From positions 1 through 20,321 of the forward strand of contig JAJYXS010000061.1 in NCBI GenBank assembly GCA_021801615.1: a stretch of 20,321 nt of DNA, read 5' to 3'. This DNA is from Actinomycetes bacterium (GTDB lineage Bacteria; Actinomycetota; Acidimicrobiia; Acidimicrobiales; RAAP-2). A program made the position numbers and the translations under genes. How positions within the stretch are numbered: position 1 is the first letter of the stretch; every line of letters begins with the position of its first letter. Below, in pieces: positions 17,501-20,321 of this stretch. The notes beneath the pieces were generated by a model that saw only the letters and a program-made list of their open reading frames with translations, was not told the DNA's origin and made no database searches.

Positions 17501-18077
17501 CGGTTCGATGCCGGGACGGGTCGAGGGTGCGGCGATCGACGAGCTGTCCAACGGCCAGGTGCTGGTGGCCGGCGGCGCTGACGTGAGGGGTTCGCACACC
17601 GCCGGAGGGTCGCCCTCTGTCATCCCGCAAGCCGGCGCCGCGCTCTATGTCCCCCAAGCGGCGGAGGCGACGACGACGGCCTCGGGAACGACGCCCGTCG
17701 TCCCGACGCCGTACCCCAGCGGGGTCACGCCGACACCTGTCGCGCCGACGCCGGCCACGCCGACGCGGGCCACGCCGACGCCCACCGAACCGACACCGGC
17801 CACCCCGACATCCGTGACACCGACACCGACACCGGCGACACGCGCGCCCCTCGCGCCGACACCCCTGGCCCCGTCGCCGGTCTCGCCGACACCTGCCAGA
17901 CCGCCGCACATCGTCACCGCCGTCTCTTCGACGGCGCTGCCCGCAGCCCTCGCGGCTGCAGGCGGTGCGGCGGTCCTCGTGGTCATGGCGATCGCGGTGG
18001 TCGAGCTGCGTCGTCGCCAGCGGCTGCAGCCCAAGCAAGAGCAGGGGCCCTCGGCGGGGCCGCCCGGCGAGCAGTAG
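8538..18077 (+). CDS. Giant modular surface protein: glycine-rich, Ig-like, beta-repeat and kelch domains with membrane anchor
   Basis: About 3179 residues; no known full-length counterpart is recognised. Order of parts: a hydrophobic segment at 19-41 (signal anchor or uncleaved signal, no clear cleavage site); Thr/Ser-rich spacer 65-110; glycine-rich domain about 140-425, resembling the ALK/LTK type and probably made of polyglycine-II helices; seven Ig-like (Big_3_5-like) repeats about 427-1208, most with a Cys pair; an unassigned region of alternating beta strands 1212-2590; a basic, Pro-rich hinge; seven kelch motifs of the G[DEQ]VL[VI][AV]GG type at 2698-3040, enough for a full propeller closed by an N-terminal strand; a Pro/Thr-rich wall-spanning spacer 3045-3125; and a transmembrane helix about 3134-3156 with a positively charged tail. 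This topology places the body outside the cell. Kelch and Ig-like modules suggest ligand or matrix binding; this is inference. Thr codon usage changes sharply near 16320, at the end of the beta region. It has its own promoter and follows another surface-protein gene. Confidence 0.9.
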   Translation: MRILHVVWRVASRAVVRTLPGVGVSALCAAVVGFLVVPAVLSDRRPEGIAPRGGVPSGSAALEVSTTPTSTGPAPTGPTSTGSASTGSASTTQSSTSQVSASPQALSQTQWCAATPSTSAGNRETCHLTTSGTTTSTKTGSVTIPAGIAHVHFQVNGAIGGNVGGAAGGDGAMVTGTLDMTSIARTSTGTRTLVVTAGANGSSPPLHTKPGARAGSPGGGGGASGWQGGAGGGGWTGIATARGALVVVAGAGGGSGGWGSNNTTNPVSGGSGGKTGSNGSGGGTHNICIGSKHGAGGGGGGSQTSPGGGGQGGGGGSCYGTGTSGASGKGNTGGSGGGGNGTNDTGGGGGGGGAGWYGGGGGGGGFGTGYGTGAGGGGGGGGSSGFHPTWASNVVYTCNSDAGSCTTTGNSKSTAYAYVQLQWTRIPSTTSLAVTTPTTPPQYGERVTLEATVTAAGKAVTTGVVDFSATSTPITTKATSSRTCTSVPVDSAGVATCSDYRLTGSESVTLRAFSATYVGDTTYAKSSGSATITGVLAKDKTTISTVRVTPSTTARTKALTLSVTVYPAGYFSTEPGYTGTPGFTAAHSVHSYAPTSLGARSTGTGAVTFFYGTGQPIICKNPSQISTAAAAGGKATANCLFTDPVPGTTYKFYARYAGAGDNAAVTSTPKTSYQVNKAKPSITLALAPAPTAKTPIFGEPITVTVTVSNIPTSDTNPPGVTLKAATKPLDCTGPTQTNPVSAAGGKCTFVPGGTGDIEHEVVVGTYPGDAQTTAEKPTVAFTVAPATAVTKLAVTPATTTGLPVGARVTLVATVTDATYPATPIDGTVTFSGTGVSGCAGLEVENGVATCSMTLPTLSTATLGFSAVYCPTGAGGNCTDWKPSPSSAIEARTGPDPTTTTLTPAAPETNPFTLAGGEAVTVTATVRTAAGDQPVTGTVTFKQNGQPIATCGATLGKPVGAAGTVTCTFTPVPDNEDTVVATYSPKPGTLTAASRSAPWYVKVSGKETTTVVTVASSTIYGVPAQATASVTLAATGAKVPAGTVAFFADGQSVPSCGAQPVDKTGRATCTVSPSVLPAGTTPVTVSAEYSYAGGTYSKSSGVSTVKVDPAPTSASISVVPTSGTTDLVTVTVSNAAAGAILAPTGTVKVTEGVLSCTGTLAPASGPSAVAGCSLPRPTSSTQVTYTASYLPSNGDFQALTSPAILKVTPGAKCTTPLFTKAWTAATSEKTLALFVEGAGNDGSIKLKLGSVSGTCVATGAITFSRATLDLFAKTVAGTAVSGYIVPAEGSGQPEVCLAGGTVALPTGWSIGSAKLSSTERLCFDLTDLTDKGSTALGTLSAPSGSLTLSGATVPYAAVATSAKYELTLGFTSSPAGLTVHVAPSVPPVASPYVTLTIKVGKFGTTFTATGSVTLLNLPFLGTPLHGSFSLTTGRTGGIKGSVELTVLPATASYSPVPGIVLSGISLTLSTTTGLTIKGTATLGAATGQQFTLALTGNYDAGKWTLEVTSGSVKAWQPVSGLTFNLTVTGTVTITTAGSSAVVTYDIEAGKPPSGHSAGSELAAWSPGGGVAVTISCVAFAFGVAPKCGAGLTAKSPTDPTLFTQGAVSFGSSGTSSGITAGFEGSIDLKTAKIDLSYDATAGPLSVSPVSGLTLTLDSLSVTGNAAALNVAGTATATISAVGTSVEVSFQDKAGVLAVSGKATFKRLGVPLSGVFAYATGAVAGYTTSTPTVGARGEVDLVKGFSAFAVYHPTTSVAAILHEVDSNLGSGASLAFDASWTPGAKPKFSITLAAGTKFPFLALPDTGRLTSAVLSYGTTALSLVLEGAIPDPGARPADVTVTLTIGTGQDAGTFSGKASVSKLSIFGQVVTLKGTISRDADGAITANITASVPGPISPFPGVPFTLSQVTFSLGTKGISIAATMSVDTLGSLSVTGSLQKVSTWSLTVKAAARQSWTPIPGVNLSPAFTGTVSDAAGSVTFSLTASGTGGSPLVTLSAGPAKLSVDSAGLGNAAPPEGCSVSKVGDLWLSVNGSLALTLGTQTKSVTATGCFDLTAKTFSVKATLEALSFSALTGHVLLGAPTVTLSYGSGSIGVQATATLTVTMPTGGSVVVRATLSFRSGGTFVIGAEANLSHWLGSDGSSAYLYYASEKVTGFTTGDPSLQKIDLAQGLTFALSVSVPATVAKALSKIGITIPSGSNLKATATATFGSDLYELRISVSLGSGLQLFTAGGAKLLLNTGFLQLGLSPTAATFSLGLTATLELPSPGSLGGASHHSLTGELTISDTGISVSLSLGQCGSTATAWTTAFGATGLTIQCASLAGGITYEFPFVNVGLSGTITSLPSSISNVTGYQEGAPIGFAFNLDPFLLELSIGKKNSTTVALKPLQFIGQGTLIKVYYASLYISPTGATIGQTVYPAGISLGFQATLFSVKVSILASIGLSPPSITFTATISKITLHGLSVGPIKVVLKASPSNFEFQFTGGAQLGPGSVDIGPTLQIGGELSATVQIELSTSQLSAFISGSISLTVSVWSATRTCYKNGLPYGCDYAWQTSGFSATLAKTGFSITGSGVTIEADGYSVTFDYNGHVSASVASFERPLGHHGRAGGGGPRHRLRAPIQAVLMSFVQPDTPATAPVPPASGPRQDLGNAILVPSPPSASGGSTSRGLPSTTSPKKSTGRPSGTSVAPITAVPTTGRPLGSWQAAATMSSTRSFPASATLRNGDVLVAGGAGAGGQALSSAEVYDPADGRWSTVGSLATATVGASATLLADGDVLIAGGEGASGAPLRTAELFHPSTGRFSRTGPLEQARAYASAAALPDGDVLVAGGVGAGHVPLRTAEVYDPTTGRFAVTGSMSTPHAFGALAPLPDGEVLVAGGQDATGAVASAERYDPSSGTWAPAASMSQPRLMAAGTTLPDGDVLVVGGGANGTVYDPATGTWARTDGMPAALTMPMVATLPDGEVLVAGGESDGNSTSMALVFEPHGRSWRSAGSMPGRVEGAAIDELSNGQVLVAGGADVRGSHTAGGSPSVIPQAGAALYVPQAAEATTTASGTTPVVPTPYPSGVTPTPVAPTPATPTRATPTPTEPTPATPTSVTPTPTPATRAPLAPTPLAPSPVSPTPARPPHIVTAVSSTALPAALAAAGGAAVLVVMAIAVVELRRRQRLQPKQEQGPSAGPPGEQ
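8742..8801 (+). repeat. Four 15-bp tandem repeats in the Thr/Ser-rich spacer
   Basis: Consecutive units encode TSTGP, APTGP, TSTGS and ASTGS. The core TCGACAGGG recurs in three units, and the second differs by one base there. This is a low-complexity linker that may vary in length between strains. Confidence 0.7.
9189..9691 (+). repeat. Glycine-codon-dense tract with many G-quadruplex-forming runs
   Basis: Runs of GGC/GGG/GGA codons encode the glycine-rich domain, with up to eight consecutive glycines. The coding strand carries many closely spaced runs of three to seven guanines, so several overlapping G-quadruplexes are possible in DNA and mRNA. It is in frame throughout and belongs to the giant gene. 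Confidence 0.75.
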
Positions 18078-18078
18078 G

Positions 18079-18103
18079 CCGAGCCCGTCCGCGTGCCGCT
18101 CGG
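18079..18103. terminator. Possible hairpin between convergent genes
   Basis: CCGAGC (18079-18084) and GCTCGG (18098-18103) are perfect inverted arms with a 13-base loop. They begin just after the giant gene stop, within the 53-bp gap to the convergent gene. There is no T-run on either side. Confidence 0.3.
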
Positions 18104-18130
18104 TGGATCAGGATCCCCTTGCCGGGGCGG

Positions 18131-18958
18131 TCAGCCCGTATGCTCCGAACGCTGCTCCTCGTGGGACTGGCGACCCGTGAGCCGGTGGAGGAGAGCCCGG
18201 TCCTCGGCTCCGAGGTGACGAGCTGCCCGCCTGGCAGAGGTCTGGACGACGTTCGAGCGGAAGCGCTCGGTCAACACGCTCAAGTTGCGCTCGGCAGCCT
18301 CGAGGCGTGACCTGAGCTCGTCACGCTCGGCCGCGACGGCTTCGAGCTCTGCTTTGGCGCGTGCGAGCTCCCGCTCGGCGACCGCGTTCCTCGTCTCGAG
18401 CCGCTCCAGCCTTCGCTTGGTCCAGCCGTTCGAGCCAGCGCCGTGCTCGGAGTCCGAGAGGATCCGCGTCACGCGCGCCAGCAGGACCGATGCGAGCTCG
18501 TCGTAGTCGATCCCTTGGGCGGCGCCTGCAGCATGACCTGAGGCAGAGGAAGCCTGGAGGGGAGCCACCTGCTGCACGGTCGCAGCCTGGGACGCGGCGG
18601 CCTGCTGCACGATCGCAGCATGGGGCGGAGAGGTCTGCTGCACGGACACAGCCTGGGACGGGGCGGCCGCAAGGGGAGCGGGAGCCTTGGGTGCGGCGGG
18701 TCGAGCCGGAGGCCGGCCTGCGTCGCCGTCGGCTGATTGCGGGAGCCTGAGCTCGTAGGTGCGCTTTCCCCTGACGGTCCGCTCGATCTGGCCCGCGCGG
18801 GCCATGGCCGATACGAGCTGGACGAACGCGCTGTCGGTTCCCTCGAAGGCGAGCGCTTGCTTCAGCGCGCTGGTGGCTCTTCCTTCCGAGTCTTGGATCG
18901 GCCCGTTCGTCGAAAGGTAGCTGATGATGTCCTGGCGGACGCCGGATTGTCGTGACAA
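18131..18958 (-). CDS. Winged-helix-like DNA-binding protein with Ala/Pro-rich linker and coiled coil
   Basis: Encodes 275 residues starting at TTG 18958, chosen because AAGGAG lies 6 bases upstream. An in-frame ATG at 18991 would add 11 residues that include this Shine-Dalgarno site. Residues 2-72 look like a winged helix: helices within RQDIISYL and SAFVQLVSAMARAGQ, then a wing ending KRTYELRL. An Ala/Pro/Gln-rich linker (78-149) contains three 11-residue repeats ending VQQ. A short amphipathic segment follows, then a charged heptad coiled coil at about 180-235 that probably dimerises the protein. There is no signal peptide, so it is cytoplasmic. It converges on the giant gene and is divergent from the exported protein on its right, so it could regulate either; that is a guess. 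I do not recognise a named family, and a role in chromosome organisation is an alternative. Confidence 0.75.
   Translation of the reverse strand: MSRQSGVRQDIISYLSTNGPIQDSEGRATSALKQALAFEGTDSAFVQLVSAMARAGQIERTVRGKRTYELRLPQSADGDAGRPPARPAAPKAPAPLAAAPSQAVSVQQTSPPHAAIVQQAAASQAATVQQVAPLQASSASGHAAGAAQGIDYDELASVLLARVTRILSDSEHGAGSNGWTKRRLERLETRNAVAERELARAKAELEAVAAERDELRSRLEAAERNLSVLTERFRSNVVQTSARRAARHLGAEDRALLHRLTGRQSHEEQRSEHTG
18569..18667 (-). repeat. Three 33-bp tandem repeats in the linker of the winged-helix gene
   Basis: Units at 18569-18601, 18602-18634 and 18635-18667 each begin CTGCTGCAC on the plus strand and encode 11 residues ending in VQQ (PSQAVSVQQ, PPHAAIVQQ, ASQAATVQQ). The copies are imperfect, and a decayed fourth unit may precede them. 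Confidence 0.75.
18947..18958. promoter_or_regulatory. Inverted repeat over the start codon of the winged-helix gene
   Basis: TTGTC-GT-GACAA. The right arm contains the TTG start codon in reverse complement. A short dyad at this place could be an autoregulatory operator, but five-base arms can arise by chance. Confidence 0.25.
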
Positions 18959-18964
18959 CGATCT

Positions 18965-18970
18965 CTCCTT
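18965..18970 (-). promoter_or_regulatory. Ribosome binding site deciding the TTG start at 18958
   Basis: AAGGAG on the minus strand, 6 bases before TTG. No comparable site precedes the in-frame ATG at 18991. Confidence 0.65.
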
Positions 18971-19010
18971 TGGACGCGTTCCTTCAAGCACGTCCCTTCG
19001 AAAGGGTGGC

Positions 19011-19028
19011 TTGTGATGCGTTTCACAA
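19011..19028. promoter_or_regulatory. CRP/GlxR-type operator dyad
   Basis: TTGTGATGCGTTTCACAA has perfect six-base arms around six bases, and it contains TGTGA-N6-TCACA, the consensus bound by CRP and by actinobacterial CRP-family regulators such as GlxR. It lies in the divergent intergenic region, 53 bp upstream of the TTG start of the winged-helix gene and about 200 bp upstream of the right-hand gene. Regulation by a CRP-family protein is inferred. Confidence 0.5.
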
Positions 19029-19128
19029 TACGATACCAGCGGGTAACGGGAGATGCGACGCGCCGAGCCGAGGTGGCGGGACTTGGCGAGTCTTCGCGCT
19101 CCGCTCGTTCCGTTCGGTGTCCCCGATG

Positions 19129-19151
19129 TCGGCCTCCGATTCGGCCTCCGA
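19129..19151. repeat. Short 12-bp tandem repeat in the divergent intergenic region
   Basis: TCGGCCTCCGA occurs at 19129-19139 and 19141-19151, followed by a degenerate third unit (GTCGACCTCGGA). No function is apparent. Confidence 0.4.
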
Positions 19152-19211
19152 CGTCGACCTCGGATGTCGAGCTTCGACGCGACCTGCCCTCGCGAGCTGG
19201 GCTCCAGGCTC

Positions 19212-19217
19212 TAGCCT
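19212..19217 (+). promoter_or_regulatory. Possible -10 element for a leaderless transcript
   Basis: TAGCCT ends 8 bases before ATG 19226, and no Shine-Dalgarno sequence precedes that ATG. This spacing fits a leaderless mRNA, common in actinobacteria. No -35 box is visible. Confidence 0.3.
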
Positions 19218-19225
19218 TTGGTGTG

Positions 19226-20321
19226 ATGAGTCGGACGGCCCCTGAGACACGCCCGGCCGCATCGGCCGGCGACGGTGGCGACGATCGCGCACGCGCCAAG
19301 CCGCGCACGCCCCTGTCGCTCGCAACCAAGCTCGCCGTGACCGCCGTGGGAGCGATGGTGCTCGTCGGAGTGGTGGTGGCTCTCGTCGCCGTGCTCGGTC
19401 GGCCCCGCCTCGTGGTGTCGTCCCAGGGAGAGGCGCTGTTCACGGTGCACGCCGGCGGCATCGGCAGCCGGCTCGGGCCGGTCCGCGCCACGAGCGTCGG
19501 GCGGCCGCTCGCCCTGCGCCGGGCCGACGGGGGGTTCGTGCCGGTGGACCGTGTTGCCCAGGGCCAAGCGATCCAGGTACGCGCCGAGGTCAGCCCGCCG
19601 AGCTGGTTGCGCTGGCTGGTGGGCGGGACGGTCACGGCCGCCGTGACCCTCCACGCCCCCGTCGCGATCCCGACGGCGTCGGTGGTCATCGCGCGGGGCG
19701 CCGGCGAGGCCCCCGTTCGCTTCGACGCCCCGGTGAGCACGGTCGCCTATGCGCAGGCAGGGGGTGGCACCGAGGTCGTGCATCTTGCGAAGGCGACCGA
19801 CTTGGTCGACCTCTCGGTGCGCGGCGGCCTCGGCGGCTCCCTTCGTGTGGAGGCGGCGCCCCGCCCCTGGGAGCGGCTCTCGGCCCGGCCGCGGACGTTG
19901 TGGTGGTTCTCTCCTCCGGCGAGCGGCGAGCCGGTCGCCTTGGCCGACCCTGCCCCGGGGAGCGCCACGGCGAAGTCGAACACTCGCATCAGCTTGACCT
20001 TCGCCGGCCCGGTGTCCAAGGTCCTGGGCACGTCCCGGCCCACCCTGTCGCCTGCGGTTCCGGGGACCTGGAGCCAGCCTGCGCCGAACCAGCTGGTGTT
20101 CACTCCGAGCGGGTTCGGCTTCGGTCCGGGCACCTCGGTGGCGGTCCGTTTCGGCCGGCCGATCGCCGTCGCCGCCGCGACGGCCCCTGAGCAAGGAGCG
20201 GCGATCACGGCGGCAGCCACCTCGACGTACACGTTCCAGGTCGCGCCGGGCTCGCTCGCCCGCCTCGCCCAGCTCCTGGCCCAGCTCCACTACTTGCCGC
20301 TGCGCTTCGTGCCCGCCCCGG
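19226..20321 (+). CDS. Membrane-anchored exported protein, probable N-terminal part of an L,D-transpeptidase (partial, continues past right edge)
   Basis: The frame is open from ATG 19226 (or GTG 19223) to the window edge: 365 codons with no stop. Residues 1-30 are a hydrophilic cytoplasmic part, about 35-57 form one transmembrane helix, and the rest should be extracytoplasmic. Residues 62-225 are beta-rich and unassigned. Residues about 252-336 look like a Big_5-type Ig-like domain (SLTFAGPVSKVLG, VFTPSGFGFGPGT). Residues 342-361 have the GSLARLAQLLAQ..YLPL pattern that I associate with actinobacterial peptidoglycan-binding/L,D-transpeptidase proteins just before their catalytic part. The YkuD catalytic motif would be outside the window, so the enzyme assignment is inference. 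An L,D-transpeptidase would cross-link peptidoglycan, in keeping with neighbouring wall proteins. Thr codons here are almost never ACA, unlike the two surface-protein genes. Confidence 0.75.
   Translation, partial: MSRTAPETRPAASAGDGGDDRARAKPRTPLSLATKLAVTAVGAMVLVGVVVALVAVLGRPRLVVSSQGEALFTVHAGGIGSRLGPVRATSVGRPLALRRADGGFVPVDRVAQGQAIQVRAEVSPPSWLRWLVGGTVTAAVTLHAPVAIPTASVVIARGAGEAPVRFDAPVSTVAYAQAGGGTEVVHLAKATDLVDLSVRGGLGGSLRVEAAPRPWERLSARPRTLWWFSPPASGEPVALADPAPGSATAKSNTRISLTFAGPVSKVLGTSRPTLSPAVPGTWSQPAPNQLVFTPSGFGFGPGTSVAVRFGRPIAVAAATAPEQGAAITAAATSTYTFQVAPGSLARLAQLLAQLHYLPLRFVPAP

Noticed and set aside
14979..18038. Minus-strand open frame of 1019 codons
   Set aside because: Arg- and Gly-rich antisense of the beta-repeat and kelch region with no recognisable motif.
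17931..18077. Sortase signal at the C-terminus of the giant protein
   Set aside because: The sequence TALPAALAAAGG before the membrane helix does not match LPxTG, so a simple membrane anchor is the better reading.
19011..19039. Plus-strand promoter TTGTGA-N17-TACCAG
   Set aside because: The -10 hexamer lacks the final T and the -35 is part of the dyad. The site reads better as an operator.

Overview
The window is high-GC DNA, most probably from an actinobacterium. Cell wall binding repeat 2 (CWB2) domains, Ig-like repeat surface proteins and a membrane-bound protein resembling the N-terminal part of actinobacterial L,D-transpeptidases fit Acidimicrobiia or a relative. That placement is inference; there is no rRNA or marker gene here.

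Left part (1-3082): mobile DNA, all on the minus strand. A complete tyrosine recombinase (930-2105) overlaps by ATGA a second large protein with three Cys/His clusters that runs off the left edge (1-933). This layout recalls multi-recombinase elements such as Tn554 or RIT elements. Directly upstream is an IS1595-family transposase (2218-3045) that lacks its C-terminus. It stops matching the family where short repeats begin, so the recombinase element probably inserted into it.

Leader region (3083-4070): about 670 bp without a recognisable gene. Then comes a candidate promoter (3751-3779), two strong G-quadruplex motifs and a 54-codon ORF that ends 10 bases before the next start codon.

Centre (4071-18077): two exported proteins on the plus strand that fill two thirds of the window. 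The first (1427 aa) has a signal peptide, eight ~105-residue Ig-like repeats and three CWB2 domains, so it should sit non-covalently on the wall. The second (about 3179 aa) has an N-terminal hydrophobic segment, a glycine-rich domain resembling the ALK/LTK type, seven Ig-like repeats, about 1380 residues of unassigned beta-strand repeats, a seven-repeat kelch propeller, a Pro/Thr-rich spacer and a C-terminal membrane anchor. Both look like adhesins or surface-layer components. Their ACA threonine codon use is far above that of neighbouring genes and falls off at the kelch domain.

Right part (18131-20321): a minus-strand winged-helix/coiled-coil protein converges on the giant gene. Divergent from it is a membrane-anchored exported protein, cut by the right edge, that looks like the N-terminal part of an L,D-transpeptidase. 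The gap between them holds a perfect CRP-type dyad. The central and right genes together suggest a cell-envelope locus next to a mobile-element scar.
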